Source: Selaginella moellendorffii (lineage: Eukaryota; Streptophyta; Lycopodiopsida; Selaginellales; Selaginellaceae). Taken from it: DNA of 64,000 nucleotides. Positions 10,833 to 23,279 of this stretch are shown here, piece by piece. The DNA lies in contig NW_003314305.1 of the NCBI RefSeq assembly GCF_000143415.4, positions 894,982 through 958,981 on the forward strand. The letters are read 5' to 3'. The notes under the pieces were generated by a model. That model saw nothing but the letters and a program-made list of their open reading frames with translations. It was not told the origin of the DNA and did not search any database. The translations under genes and the position numbers were made by a program. Within the stretch, counting starts at the first letter, position 1. The number at the start of each line of letters is the position of its first letter.

Positions 10833-13694
10833 ACAATAATTGAATTAAATACAAATAATTTTAGTCTACAATTAGAGTAGAAATAGTTTCTAGTATATAT
10901 GGTTGAGCTACCTTTTGGAATAAAATTAAATATTCAATTTAGTTATAATAAAAATAGCATTTTAACCAGACTTAACATGGGATATCTGCAATGGCTTAAG
11001 CACCATTGCTTTAAGTCATCCATGGCTTTGTTGTTGTCTCCGCTCAATTGTCATGCTACTAACATCAGGGAAGCAGGTTCTCTTAAATTTGTGGCATGTT
11101 TATTCTAAAAAAAATGAAAAAGCGTTTAGAAGAGAATAAAACATCTTACTGGAATTAGAGTCCAAACCTAAGGACAGAAAAGAGAAAAAAAGGTTAATTT
11201 GCTGGAATTGAAAAATTATAATCAAAAAGCTTTTATCAATCATGCCAAGCCATCCATTGTTGAGCTGCTCTTGTGGGTGAATGTTCTTGATCCTACAATG
11301 CACAACTTAGCCTAGCCATGAGGCAATTGAGCATGCACAACCAGCCATGGCAGCTATGGCACTGGAAGCCTAGCCATGGCAGCCTACCACGCCTCCACAC
11401 CACTGGCCATCGCCTAGTAGCCAATAGCAGCCACAACACTAGAGCTTGCTCAACCTAGCCATAGCAGCGATGGCGCTCAAGGCTGCCTGCACTAGGCCAT
11501 GGTGCTAGAAGCCTGCAAAGCCATTACAAGACCACTGAAAATTTTAGAAATACCTTTTATATTATATATAAATAAATTTGAAATTTAATAATGTTAGACG
11601 CACATTAACTATAAATATTCTATGTGTTTAAAAATTATTTCCTGTTAAATTTGATATTATATTAAGGCGATTATAAGCCAACCTATTATCTATATTTTAA
11701 AATAGGTTAGTGCTTAATATAGTTATTTATCATATTGTGTCTCAGTTTTGTAATAGTGCTTGAGAGAATAAAATATGATCTATATTAAAGATTCTAGTTA
11801 TGCATTATATTTAATATACTTATAACTATGGCAATTAATATGTGATTTCACATTGGTCCATATTTTATTTACAAACATATGGATATATTTTTTGTTTTCA
11901 ACAATCACATTTTAATTGTTATAATAGCAATCAAAACATGATTGTGTTGGCATGGGGAATGCCACATATGAATCCAATTCATGCCAGCCTGGATTGCCCA
12001 TGACATGTAGATACACCCAAAATTGCCACATGTTTGGGTGGCAAAATAGTTCAAAAATAGCTCTTAATGCAAGTCTTGATCACTTAGTTTCAATCTCTCC
12101 ATTACATTTGTTGGTCTAAGAAGATTGATACCTTGGACCAGGCTATAACATGCTCCTATTGCTACCAAAGAAGCTAGATCATTTGTAATTCTCGAGGACT
12201 TTAATGCATTTCAATGGAATCCCTTTTATGTGTGGGATTAATGTCACACGCTCTTCTTGAAAGCCCACATAAAATACTTAGCATTCATAACAAATTTATA
12301 GTCATTAGTGTGCATGAAGTTTTCCTTGTATATCGGGAGAAGGCTTTGGCCAATGTTAACATTATATATCTTTGCCATGATCACAAAGTCTAACTTTATA
12401 TTGTTATTTGTTGAGATTTTTGATCTTCTTCCAAGTCAGATTGTAAAGTGAGAGAAAATTCACCCCAATCATACTAAGTACTTTAAGATTGATAATTTTT
12501 TAGTGATGTTGCATGTTTGTGTGCCCCATTTTCCCATTTCCTTTTCTTAATGCTAGGGATAGAGATTCCACCTTTACTCCAAATTTGATTAGGTGTTAGG
12601 TGATTTGGGTTTAAATCTTTAACTTGAAATTTCTATTTCTTGTTGTTGTTTTTTTTATAGAACTCATTTTTTCTTGATTTTATGCACATTTGTTAATAAA
12701 TCTTAGTAGATTATAATGTCTAGATGTCTTTTCTTGGTTTAGTGAACTTAAAGTTTAAGAATTTTTATTGAGTTGAATTTTCAAGATTGATTTTCGAGAA
12801 TCTTCTTAGAGTTGTCTTTTTGTATCTAAACTTTCAAGTTTTGTATTTGAAGTCCTTGGATTATTGAGCCTCATGCTCATAATTTTCTTCAATGTTATCC
12901 CCATATACTTTATATTGAATTTTGTTAACATCTAGCAAATTGCCAATTGTCTTATCTTTATACTATGGTAAATGATTTCAACATATTGTGCACTTTTTGG
13001 TATGTTGAGAGATTCCAAAGTTGTGGAAGAAATGAATTGCACAAGGGGTGGATGCACATACCTTCTTATATTAATATTTAATCAATCTTCCATTCTTTTT
13101 TACAATGAACTACTATTGATAGAGATATACTAGTATATTTTTCAAATCAATAGTTGAGATAACTATTTTTAAAATTCAACTAATTATAAAGTACAAATTA
13201 TATTATAAGTTCTCCATGTAAACTATAACTAGTGATAATATTTTTGTAGATAGACTTTGTTGTGTTCTTTGAAGTTCCAAGCAAAACAAATATATGCTCA
13301 TAATCACTAACTAAATGATAAAATGGGTTGAAGTTCAATCAATTGTAATTAATTTTATAAAGTCAAGTTTCCATCATTGAAGTGGTTCAAGAGGAGTTAT
13401 AGGATGAAGTTTTTAAATCTGCTTTTTCAGTGTATATTTGGTTCTTTAATAAATGTCACATTCTTGAAAAAAATTTGTTAAAAAAAAGGCCTTAAGTCTT
13501 TCTTGTAAAATCTTTCAAGCTATGATTTCTTTTGCAAAATATCCTCTTGTTTATTTACAATGCACTTTTTCAAGTAAATCTCGGATTTCTTCAAATTATA
13601 CACATCTTTATAGTGCATTTTCTCATCCTAACTTATATAATTTTCCTGGTTTTGTCCTTAAAACAAATTGTTTACATTTGTACTGGCTTAGTAC
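10833..13694. other. AT-rich intergenic DNA, no gene seen
   Basis: About 2.9 kb with frequent stops in all frames. The stretch 11290-11530 is a degenerate tract rich in AGCCATGGCAGC-like words (repeats of 'tagccatggcagc' and 'cactagagc'). I find no supported exon; the remainder looks like decayed transposon DNA. Confidence 0.5.
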
Positions 13695-14045
13695 AATATC
13701 GAAGGCCACATCTAAACTTTGATACTGTTACTGAGGGCTTGCAATTCCAACACCACCTCATCCATCATCCAAGCCTCCACATATTGATTAGCATCTAACA
13801 CTGTGGAATCCATTGCAGCAAGTTTATAAATTCTTGAACTCTATCATTTAATACCAATTGTTAAAACTTAGAGAAGAATTATTACACTGATGCAAAGTAA
13901 ATTGCCACCCAGCCCCAAGCCCTCTGCATCACTACTCACTCCACCTGTATCCCAAAAACCTGGATTAGAACTTAAACTGACTAAACTTACGTCCTTTAAG
14001 CTATATGGGTTAATATTAATCCCAAGATTGTTTCCTCACAAGTTC
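13695..14045 (-). mobile_element. Ty3/gypsy-type LTR end, PBS and gag start (remnant)
   Basis: Read on the minus strand, this matches the plus-strand element at 58150-58480 over the 3' part of an LTR (CTTGGGATTAATATTAA and GAGGGCTTGGGG-type blocks), a primer-binding-site-like sequence (ATTGGTATTA, compare the usual initiator-Met site TGGTATCAGAG) at about 13846-13857, and the first codons of gag (GTGGAGGCTTGGATGATGGA). Homology ends near 13695. It is a short dead fragment. Confidence 0.65.
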
Positions 14046-14094
14046 ACAAAGGACGTGGGTGTGCCTTTTCACTTGGAAGCATGAACACTTGAAG

Positions 14095-14345
14095 AGTTGA
14101 TGGAGTGCAATGCTCTAAACTTGGGATTCATGGATGAAGAGTTTGCACAACATTTCTACTACTTTGGGGGCTTACCTAGAGAAGTGCTAGATATAACGAA
14201 GACTAGCAAAAGCCTAAAAGATATCATGACAAAAGCAGTGTCCATTATCGGCAGTTTACGTTGAAGTGGTTCCACCTTTGTGGAGGATTTAGTTGATAAG
14301 TACCAGAGGCCAGGACATGAGAAAGTCAGTTGACTTCCACAAAAG
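14095..14345 (+). pseudogene. Short coding remnant of unknown family
   Basis: One frame reads LMECNALNLGFMDEEFAQHF, then YYFGGLPREVLDITKTSKS and KDIMTKAVSIIGSLR before a TGA near 14262, and continues afterwards with VEDLVDKYQRPGHEK. The F-x-GGLPRE core resembles C-terminal parts of some P-loop NTPase/Crinkler-like proteins, but this is only an impression. Lack of a start, an internal stop and the flanking transposon DNA point to a dead fragment. Confidence 0.3.
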
Positions 14346-14610
14346 AGTTCCTGACACCCACACATTGTCTATTTCTGTGCTGAGGTGATAGCTCAAATCA
14401 CCCTCTTGCCTGTTGATTATACCAACTAAACAAAAGTTTCATAACGGTACTGAAAATTTTTACTGGAAAGAAACTACGAAGTCGATCGCAATCTCGTCAT
14501 TTTATGAAAAAGAAAGTGGAAAGGAAAAAAAAATCCAAACAAGCGGACATATGTGTCAAAGGCCACGCGTAGTGTACACAAATAATTTATCAGTGGGACG
14601 AGTGATTCAC

Positions 14611-15510
14611 TCACTTGGACAAGAGAGCTTGCAGCTCGTCTCTCTTTCTATCCATATCCTGTGCAAGCAAGGAAGATCATGTAGGATAAACTCAAATTGT
14701 TTTTTCGAGACGACCCACCTCGAGATCCTTGACAGCCTTCTCTCGCCAGTTGGATTTATCCACTCTAGAACGCTTGAGTTTTCCAACGCAAAGTAGACCC
14801 TGCCGAGATCAAATTCACAAAGATCGTGACTACCATCAAAGGGAAGTTTTTCTTACCGCAATAACGTAGATTGCTCCACAGGCAAGGAGTAAACCGCTTG
14901 CAACTTCCGCAAGAACAACTTGGTATGCCTTGTCTCTGTGCTCGTTTGACAAGGCCTTCGTCATCACTCCGACACTGTAGAAACTCCAAGGATCAAGGAC
15001 CTGAAAGCTAAGATTTAAGAACTTACAAGATCTGTAGCATGCCTCGTCCGACCCAGTACTCGAGAACCTGATACACATTGGATAAGGTCACAGAACCTTT
15101 GAAAAGAGTTGCAAACTTACTCGCCAGAATTTCAATATGTGTTCCAGCTCTGTCTCCGCGACTGCTACGAACAAAGCGATGATCACTGCATAGCAGCGTA
15201 GAATGCCTTCAAAGATCTGCAAAAAGAAGGAGAAAAAGTTCATCGCCAGAAAAAAAAAGAAAAAGCACAAGCTTTGCAAACTCACGTCTCGTCCATGTTT
15301 GAAGGAGCGAACCACCGAGATGATGTTCACGGCGGTACAAAGCAATGCCGCAATGGCGGTGATAACATTGAAGATCCGGAAAGTTATCACCAGAGGATCG
15401 CTTCCCTGCGAGGAGCTTTGCTCGTGATGGGAAGACTGGCCGGCTGCTTCTTCGTCGTGATGATCTTCCCTTGCTCCATCGGTCAATCCCTCGTTTAGAA
15501 TCGACCCCAT
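14611..15510 (-). CDS. Four-TM membrane protein, COPI-associated (Tvp15-like), second paralogue
   Basis: Six exons: 15286-15510, 15121-15216, 15027-15067, 14857-14974, 14719-14799 and 14611-14658. Exons 2-5 have exactly the lengths (96, 41, 118, 81 bp) of those in the paralogue at 5817-6695, so gene structure is conserved. The protein is about 201 residues. It has a His/Glu/Ser-rich N-terminus (HHDEEAAGQSSHHEQSSS), four hydrophobic segments beginning FRIFNVITAIAALLCTAV, and a basic helical C-terminus ending LQALLSK. All splice sites and phases are intact, so it should be expressed. Golgi/COPI role is inferred from family PF08507. Its promoter and first two exons form the right arm of the inverted duplication whose other copy (10.5 kb) is dead. 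Confidence 0.8.
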
Positions 15511-16060
15511 AACTCACTGCTTTGGACAAACAAAAAGGAAATCAACCAATTAGGCAAGAACACGGTGAAGGAGAATCCATCATCTCGACAGAGAAAGGAA
15601 GATTCCAGCTAGATTTGGTTCGATCGATCGATTCATCGCCTACCTTATAGCGAAAGGAAGATGAGGGTTGCCACAGCCAAATGCCACACCATAGCTTCTT
15701 TCACACCTAAAGAATGCCACGCCCCCTACGCCATGGCGACACATGGCGCGCGACAAAGGGCTACGTGGCTTCGTAGAATATTCTGTGTTTTAAAAAGCTT
15801 TTTGCTTTTAGAGGATGATAACTATTCACAACATGACTTGGCTAAATTATTCGGATATTCAGAAGCGACATTTTTTGTTGCATTATGTGGTTCTTTTTTT
15901 TTTTACTTTTTTTTGCTACGTTTTTCCGAATATTGATTGAGGGAAAAAAATCCACACTGCTTTGTTGTCTAAGTTAAAACATTTTGATTGTGTCTTTGTT
16001 CGTCCATTGCACTTTAGATTCTCTCTCTAATATCAAAAACTTCCAATAAACATCATCATA
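15165..16060 (-). repeat. Right arm of the inverted duplication
   Basis: Reverse-complement partner of about 9975-10815, covering part of exon 2, exon 1, 5' UTR and about 500 bp of upstream DNA of the Tvp15-like gene. It carries the intact gene copy, so it is probably the source arm. Confidence 0.8.
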
Positions 16061-16099
16061 ACATGTTAAAACATTTACCATGAGAATGATAGAGCAAAC

Positions 16100-16410
16100 T
16101 CCTTCACTCTAGACATGTCAGGCTGCGGCTCCAAGTAGTCAGTCCCGTCTTCCTTCTTATACCCTTTAAACTTGAAGTCCCGAAACTGACACCCTGGGAC
16201 GATGAAGATGAGCCAGTAGTAAGGTGGCGGCAGAGTACCTCCGCACGAATATCAACGATCACCACCTCCAGGACCGGAGCCCAGAAAATCTTGTGATCCA
16301 AAGAGTAAGTACACTGGATGATAAAGGCTATTTCGTCAAACCGTACTTGGTCATTTTCAAGTCGGTGGATTCGTTTCTTGTCCCAGATATTGTCAAGGCT
16401 TGTCAATCCT
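16100..16410 (-). pseudogene. Unidentified coding remnant with frame change
   Basis: On the minus strand one frame reads VRFDEIAFIIQCTYSLDHK then IFWAPVLEVVIVDIRAEV; after about 16230 a different frame continues with PPPYYWLIFIVPGCQF and KGYKKEDGTDYLEPQPD. The two halves look like one protein-like sequence joined by a frameshift or an unresolved small intron. No start and no neighbouring exons were found. I do not recognise the family. Confidence 0.35.
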
Positions 16411-17552
16411 ACAGACTGTAGGATTGGGCTTGGTGGTAGAATTGGGCTTCAACCAAACCCTGCATTTTCTCATTCTTCAATGGCTGTCTTGGTTTATCCC
16501 TCCCCAGGTTTGCGGCCACCTAGGAAACTTCCCAACGACAAAGCCTTTTTGTGCTCGATGGCTTCAACTCAAAAACTGGGAGAGGTTTTTCTGGTGTTAC
16601 CAAATCCTTGTAATCACCTACACCATCCTGCAGGGACGTTTTTCTCGAAGAACTTCTTTCCAACACAAAACCAGTTTGCTTCTTCTCGAAGACAAACTCT
16701 TCACACCTCTTGTTTCTCGAGCCCTTGCTTCAGCTCCAGCACAGAATCCTCCGCCTATTCATCCATTGTTTCTCAAGATCTCACTCCAGCTCCAGCACAA
16801 AGTTAGCCTTCACTGGCTCCAGCTTGATTGGTGGGCTCCTTGTTGATTTTCTTCTCTCTCCATCTTAATAGCGATTGTGGTCTTGTCAAAAATATTTCAC
16901 AATCACCACTTTTGGTCAACGCTATTGTGTTATATATTAACCACTGAAAATCCCTCACTTTCATCCACACAAGTTTTAAAATCTTTGATTTAGACTTCCC
17001 AGGAAATCTCCTAACCCGGCTTTATTTGCCACTGTTTCTATGTTTGATTCTCTTATTTGCTACTTGATCGCTACTTGATCTAGCCTGGGCCAACGTGCAG
17101 TTTGTTTACAGCGATAGGCTGGCGATAGCTGTGATACATGTAGGGTAGGTACAAATATCTATTTAGTATATCGAAAGCATAGAGCTTATGAATTTGCAAT
17201 GGTGTGCAAATTGCCAATACCAGAAATTTGCTAGCTGCTCTTCGTTGGCATCGTTGGTTGCTCCAAGAATGATACTTCTTTGAGGTAAACATCATTTTCT
17301 GCATGATAATCTTCTGGATTATTTCTGAAACAATCAAGTTGATTAAGCCAAAGTTCTCCCAAGTAGCCAACATAATCTTTTGGGCAGAATTGACGGAGCT
17401 TTAAGTTGTGGTGGTAGTTAATTGGCATTCTTCTTGTCCAAAAGGAAATTCATTTGTGAATTTGATCTGTAATGCACCGCTGGTGGTCTAGAAATAGTAC
17501 TCTACCACGGGTAGTGCAATGCTTAAGATATTTTGATCATTCCTGCTAGCTT
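16411..17552. other. Intergenic, no confident gene
   Basis: Open frames exist on the plus strand (16400-16846), but they are Ser/Pro/Gln-rich without recognisable domains and overlap in two frames. A minus-strand stretch at 17232-17428 (CPKDYVGYLGELWLNQLD) looks protein-like but isolated. Nothing is supported. Confidence 0.4.
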
Positions 17553-18977
17553 TTACCGTCCCTCTTCTTCATCTTTCTTTGCAGCCTGATCCCGAAGAGC
17601 CTCAATCACCTTCTCTAGAGCCCCTCTCGAGTTCCCCCTGTTCTGGATCAACACCTCCGCGATATCAGCAGGAGTGATCTCAACCTTGGCGATCAGCTCC
17701 TCGATCTCTCCAAACTCCTTCTCAAACTCGCCCTTCTGCGAGATCTCAAGGTGAGTCCACGCCAGCACTTTGAACGCCTCAAATCCACAGTAGCCCATCA
17801 AAATGTGAAGGTCCATCCTGCCCGACCGCAGCAGTGCGGGATCCAGATCTTCCTTGTGATTTGTCGTAAAGATGATGATCCTCTCGCTCCCGCTACAAGA
17901 CCACAGCCCATCGATGAAATTCAGCAGCCCCGAGAGTGTGACCCGGCTGCTCTCTTCATCTTTCTTCTTGGCTTTCTTCCCGGACTCTCCATCTTTCTCC
18001 TTGGACTCTTCACTGGTTTCTTCCTCCGGCGCTGGCTTTGCCCTTTTTTTGAGCTCCAGCGAGCAGTCAATGTCCTCGATCACGATGATCGCCTTGTTGG
18101 AAATCCCCATGAGCAGCTTCCTCAAGTCGGCATTGCTCTTCACCTCCGTCAGCTCCATGTCATAGACATCGTACTGCGTGTAGTTTGCTATGGCAGCGAT
18201 GAGTGACGACTTCCCAGTCCCCGGAGGCCCGTATAAGAGATACCCGCGCTTCCAAGCCCTCCCAACTCTCTCAAAGAAATCCTTACCAGCCATGAAGGAA
18301 TCCAGGTCCTGGACGATCTTGTTCTTGAGCTCGGGATCCAGCGCCAGGCTCGAGAACGTCGAGGCATGCTTGAAAGGCACCGATCTCCACGGCTTCTTCC
18401 TGTAACCCCAGTCGTCCGAGTTTGCTATGTTGGTGTAGAGCTGCCGGTCCTGGTTCTGGCGCTTCAAGCTCTCTCCGAGCTTGATCACTTCCCTCATGTA
18501 CTCGGGCAAGAGTGTACACTTGTGCCTCCTGTGAACTTGGACAACGTACTCTCGGCGTGTTCCTCCACTTCGATCAAAATAGCTGAAGCCTCCGCCGTTG
18601 GAGGGCTCGGTGACGTTGAAGACCCAGGAGAATGTGACGCCTTTGAACTTGTCCTCCACTCGCTCGCCCCTGGTGAGGTTGCAATTCGGCTTGCTGGCGT
18701 TCTTCACTCGCGTGAACTGGATCCTGTTTGCCGAGCTCTTGGTGTTGGTGTCGGTGAGATGAGCAACGTAGAGGTCGACCAGGTCGTAGATCTCGTTGGT
18801 GTTGTTCCGGACGTACTCTGGGATTGAGAGCTCTGTCTCCCACCATAGCCAAGTTACAAACCTCTTGAGCTTGAGCTCCAGAAGCAACCAGACGTGGGGC
18901 GGAACTATCTGGTTGAGGATCATGATGAAGCCCATGAGAGAACCGAGATGGGAGAAATACCCCCCTGCCATTGCCAT
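17553..18977 (-). CDS. AAA-ATPase, BCS1-like plant family
   Basis: A single-exon ORF of 474 residues from MAMAGGYF. The start was chosen because the paralogous copy at 24929 begins at the matching MTMAG; an upstream in-frame ATG at 19106 gives a Gln-rich extension that is not conserved. Order: hydrophobic N-terminal anchor (LGSLMGFIMILNQIV), the plant AAA-ATPase N-terminal region (WWETELSIPEYVRNN), the BCS1-type region (KRQNQDRQLYTN, PWRSVPFKHASTF), Walker A GPPGTGKSS, Walker B IIVIEDIDCS, a Glu/Lys-rich insert, VTLSGLLNFIDGLWS, then TTNHKEDLDPALLRSGRMD with the arginine finger, and a helical lid. Relatives in plants are membrane-anchored ATPases of mitochondria or ER involved in stress and development; the exact role here is unknown. 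All catalytic motifs are intact. Confidence 0.92.
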   Translation of the reverse strand: MAMAGGYFSHLGSLMGFIMILNQIVPPHVWLLLELKLKRFVTWLWWETELSIPEYVRNNTNEIYDLVDLYVAHLTDTNTKSSANRIQFTRVKNASKPNCNLTRGERVEDKFKGVTFSWVFNVTEPSNGGGFSYFDRSGGTRREYVVQVHRRHKCTLLPEYMREVIKLGESLKRQNQDRQLYTNIANSDDWGYRKKPWRSVPFKHASTFSSLALDPELKNKIVQDLDSFMAGKDFFERVGRAWKRGYLLYGPPGTGKSSLIAAIANYTQYDVYDMELTEVKSNADLRKLLMGISNKAIIVIEDIDCSLELKKRAKPAPEEETSEESKEKDGESGKKAKKKDEESSRVTLSGLLNFIDGLWSCSGSERIIIFTTNHKEDLDPALLRSGRMDLHILMGYCGFEAFKVLAWTHLEISQKGEFEKEFGEIEELIAKVEITPADIAEVLIQNRGNSRGALEKVIEALRDQAAKKDEEEGR

Positions 18978-20004
18978 CTTGCTCGTTTGCTGCTGCTGTT
19001 GCGAACACTGACCTTGCTGCGTCACTCTTATTGTGGTGTTGGCGTGTAGATGAAGCCACAACGAAGCCAGCTCCCGCGTATTTTCTTGTAGAGAAATCTT
19101 CGTCAATCTCGTGAGTCATGCTCACGATGCGGTCAAAGGACTGTGTCAGCGGCGATAACTTTAACAATGGAATAAACTTCTACATGTCACCTGTTCCTTC
19201 TGAGGCCGCACACTAAATGAACAGTTTGAGTGATGGTCGCACGGAAGTTCCCGAGCTCGTTCCATCGAATGGGAAGTGAAAAGATTCCAGGGGAAAAAAA
19301 TGTTCGCTTTTTGAAAATTTTGGTCTGCATGACTTTCATTGTTTAGTTCTTGTTCTATGAGAAGAGGACATACCTGAAGATCGATGGGCTCCTCTCGCTT
19401 GTAGTTGAAAAGAGCTTGAGAGGCTTTACCAGGCTTGTGATAGCAAACAAAATGCGCAACAGCGTTCTCAATAGAAAGTCAATAGAAAATTAAAAAAAAA
19501 CCCGCGTGGTGAATCGTCCAAGACTTCCCGAGTTGCCGGATTGGCTGCTGGTGCAATTCAGGTATGGTATCAATTTTTTCTTGCTGCTTCTTTGTCTAAA
19601 TGAGGCTGCTGATAAGAATTTCTTACAGCAAGCGCGAAGATGATGGTTTTGAGCTGCTGCATCGTCAGATTACAAAGAATAATCACAATCTACAACTGGC
19701 GGTTGTTGTTGTGATTTCTGTATAGTGCAACATCCGCCGAGGTCGGTGTTTCTTGCCATAATATATTTTCTCTTCTTGGATCTTCCTTGCCTGCATGCAT
19801 TGCTTGCAGCCTTGATCGTGATTTCCAGGGAAAGTTTTCCGTGCGGCGCTGTGCTGGTGTGTGCCTGTGGTACTATCACTCCCACGGCAGCCAGCGTCCA
19901 TGGCCAGCTAGTTTGCTTGCTCGCGAGAATCACTGTGTTATTGTTTTTTTTTCCTTCGGGATTTGATCTCCGATTTGGCTGTGATTTATATCCTTTGGTA
20001 TAGT
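18978..20004. other. Upstream region of the AAA-ATPase gene
   Basis: The first about 160 bp (to about 19140) are 5' UTR-like and conserved in the AAA stub near 23300-23450, including a CAG repeat (Q-rich if read). The rest shows no supported gene. Confidence 0.5.
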
Positions 20005-20010
20005 GTTATG

Positions 20011-20215
20011 TTGGAGTGGATCACGTGGCACCACGTGGCAGGGAGGCTGCGCCTCCTAGTGTTGGCCGTGCCCATTCCTGTGATTGGTTTTTTAGTCTTT
20101 CGTGTGGGAGATAAATAGTGAGAGCTCTGCTGTATCTTCTTTCTATCTATCGTGGCCGGGCTATTGCCTGGCTCCCTCACGTTTTCTCTCATGTTATTCT
20201 CTCTTGGAATCAAAT
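20011..20215 (+). mobile_element. Candidate solo LTR or promoter-like block
   Basis: A block starting TGTTGGAGTGG contains two adjacent G-boxes (CACGTGGCACCACGTGGC), a TATA-like GATAAATAG near 20110, a pyrimidine-rich leader, and an end TTGGAATCA followed by TTGGTGCC, which resembles a primer-binding site. This order fits an LTR. No internal coding region follows and I could not find its partner or a clear target-site duplication. Confidence 0.3.
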
Positions 20216-21041
20216 TGGTGCCAAATGCGCACTAAACATGTTGAGGACACTTGTTGTGAGCTGCTCCATGCCGGCTTAGCTGAGCTTGAACCGCAACATT
20301 ATAGCAAGTACTGTCTATATGTTTTCTTGCTTCAAATTCAAAGTGTCATTCGTTTGGTCTAAACATGTTCACAACAACCAAGTTGAAGCTGATGAACCAA
20401 GTGGATTCTGCTGGATGCTGATTTAAGCAAGATTTCCAAGATTGATCCTTGAGGTACAGCTTTCTCAGATTGCTCTTTGTGTAAATATGCTCTCAAACAT
20501 TAGGATGGCTTCTTGAATGATGAAGCATATGGATGTTTATTCTGAGCTAGTGGGTGAATATAAAAAAGTAGTAAAAAGCAATTAACTATTTTGGTCACAA
20601 AACATGGGATATATCTAAAATATGCTTGAATATTCTAGGATATTCTGAATATCGTGTTTATTTTTTTATAAACTTTCTTAAACACCTTTTAATATATTCA
20701 ACTGTTTTACTATTATATTCATTTTATATTTATTAAAAATATTCTTAAACACAATAGAAAGTGCTTATTAGTTTGGTTTATGTACATTACTCCCTAGTGT
20801 TTTATATCTTACCCAATATCCATGAGTCAAAGGCTTGATCCCTCTGGGCTAAGTCTAATGCAATGTCTCCTCTCTTTCCAGAGGTTAGGATTTGATTTAG
20901 GGGCCTCCACTTCCACTTTGGTTTCCTTTGTTTCTACAGTAGGGAGGAATGTAATTGAATTGTTGCTAGTGATTAAAATGTTTTTCCTAAGCTGAGTATG
21001 TGGTATAAACCAAACTAAGCACGTATCTCAGCCATCATGGC
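20216..21041. other. Intergenic, no gene seen
   Basis: AT-rich, with many stops in all frames. No feature supported. Confidence 0.5.
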
Positions 21042-21888
21042 CACCAATCAGTGCCACACTTTTCCTATTCACGATCGGTCTTTCGCAAGTCATTTTCCTT
21101 TTTCCCACCATTCTTTTGCAAGTCATTTTTCTTGTGAGGTGCTAGATCAAATCCCTGGACGAGCCAATCGCCTTATCTCCAAGATTCCACAAGCCAGTGA
21201 TCCATAAGAAATTGGCTGATACGGCAAGAAATCTATAGAGCTTCTTTTATCAGAGAAGGAGTTTCTTCTTGCCATGGATCCAGAGATCCGATCCAAACTG
21301 ACCACTCCGATGCATTTTCTAAGCTTTTCTAAGAGCTTACCAAAGTAGTGGCTACGGTGGTCCACTCTACTCCTTTGGTATTCTAGTCGAACAGAACTTG
21401 GCCTCTTCCGAAATCCTCAGATTTTCTTGTGGCACAAAACAAAATCCATTTTCTAAGCTTTTCTAAGAGTTTACCAAAGTACTGGCTATGGTGGTCCAAT
21501 CTACTCCTTTGGTATTCTAGTCGAATAGAACTTGGCCTCTTCCAAAATCCTCTGATTTTACACAAAAACAAAAGGAAACGTTAGGAATGTTACGTCCCCG
21601 CGAAGGAGATTCCAACAGCGACACGAGTGACACTTGATCGACTAGATTCTTTCTTCGAATCCATTCATACCTCCGAGGCAAAAGATTTAAAAACCCCAGA
21701 CACTTGCAAAGGATCACAATGTGACTGATTGATGCTATTGACGGTTTGAGAATAGACGCGTTCCAAATTATGTAAGGTTTCAAGGAGTAAAACCGACTAT
21801 TGGGCCACTTTTGCCACCTACTTTAGAGCTATGGTACTTTCTAAAAAGTTGGTAGGGCAAATAGTGTGTTTTGACTTTAAGATGAAGG
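21042..21888 (+). repeat. Dispersed repeat, copy 1 (about 850 bp)
   Basis: Matches 30624-31492 in the same orientation almost end to end, from CACCAATCAGTGCCAC to CTTTAAGATGAAGG. Each copy contains an internal imperfect tandem duplication of about 130 bp (TTTTCTAAGCTTTTCTAAGAG to CTTGGCCTCTTCC). There is no conserved long ORF and no recognised terminal repeats, so the class is unknown. Differences are mostly single bases plus a few short indels. Confidence 0.85.
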
Positions 21889-23279
21889 GATGCTTTTGAC
21901 TGACACAGCATTGCTCATTGAGTTTGAGAAGATCCCATGCCCGAGCTTAGAGCTGGACTTAGCCTAGCTATTCAACTGGGGGTAGTAACTACTATTCTTC
22001 ATATGATGCACCTGTAAGAGCTGGCCAAGGAAAGTTTAACCATGATCTGAAATGAGGATTGTAGGGACTCTGAAATGGCATATGATGTGTTTGTCAATAA
22101 AGTGTGCTATGGAAATCTGGTTAGCATGCTGAAAGATGGTCTAGTATTTAAGTTCTTTTGAGTTAAACCAACAGGCTTCAATACAAATCAGGCATTACAT
22201 TTATTTGATCCAGATGATGGAGAAGGAAATGCATGTTAGCATTTTGTGGCAGACATATTATGTGTGTAAATCAATGGAATTATAATATTTATACAGTTAT
22301 TTGTTGTTGTTTTTTGTTCTTACCAGTGTTCTTTACTATCTCAAAATATAAGCTGATTATTTTTCCAAGAATAACCTATACATATTTAGCCATCAAAAGC
22401 GCTATTGAGGGAAAACAATTTGGGAAACAGAAAGTGCCATTTGAGGTATGTTTTGGAGAAAGTGTTATTTGAAGAGTGTCATAGCTAAATTAGGCTCATT
22501 TTATCTTATTTTTCTTAGCTTGTCCCTTTAATAGATTGAGTGGCTTTAGGAGTTTTCAATAAACTTACTTTTGTTTATAAGGATCCACTTAACATAATTG
22601 CACATGAAGCTCAAATGTCATAACCTTTAAAAAATTCATCTTAAACCAATTCTTATTTATCACAGCAACATGTTGCAAGTTTCGAGCTATTGTGGGGTAA
22701 ATCATTTGATTATATATAAATTGTGGTTGCTTGTCTCTCATAGATTAGTGGCCAAGGACATAATGCACTTAAACCAAATGACATATATATATATATATCT
22801 GTGTGTGACCTTTCTCAAAAAAAAAAGTTTGAAGGTTTGAACCTCAAAATATACAAGTTATGCAGTAATGCAGACATAAGAAACACAACAGCATTGAAGG
22901 CTTCATTCATAGATTCTCAAACAGATAAGAAAAAAAACAATTGTCAATTAAATCGTTTTGCAGGGAGATGTGCTTCAGTGATGGCACCAGTTCTTCTTGA
23001 TAGCTTTAACTCACCGTTGGTTCTTTCAGTCCTCAAAGTGTTTGTGGCGTTATGCAGCCAAGGCAGTGCTGATTGTGGATGACCGACAAGATTGAGGTCT
23101 TCCTGAACATAAAAGAAAAGAGAAGAAAATTGGAAGAGAGAGCTCCTAGGAATCATGCTCATAGAAAACCAGCAAATCACCACCACTTCTACGATAATAC
23201 GTATTTTTACTGGTATGATCTCGGTTGATTTTTTTGGAGGCTACAGACAAAGAATTTTCCTCGTCTCTTCCTTTAGCGT
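21889..23279. other. Intergenic, no gene seen
   Basis: AT-rich. Contains a short (TA)n microsatellite near 22783-22798. No supported exon. Confidence 0.5.

Noticed and set aside
16318-16846. Two overlapping plus-strand ORFs of about 150 codons
   Set aside because: Ser/Pro/Leu-rich, no domain, two frames open together, no splice or start context that favours either.
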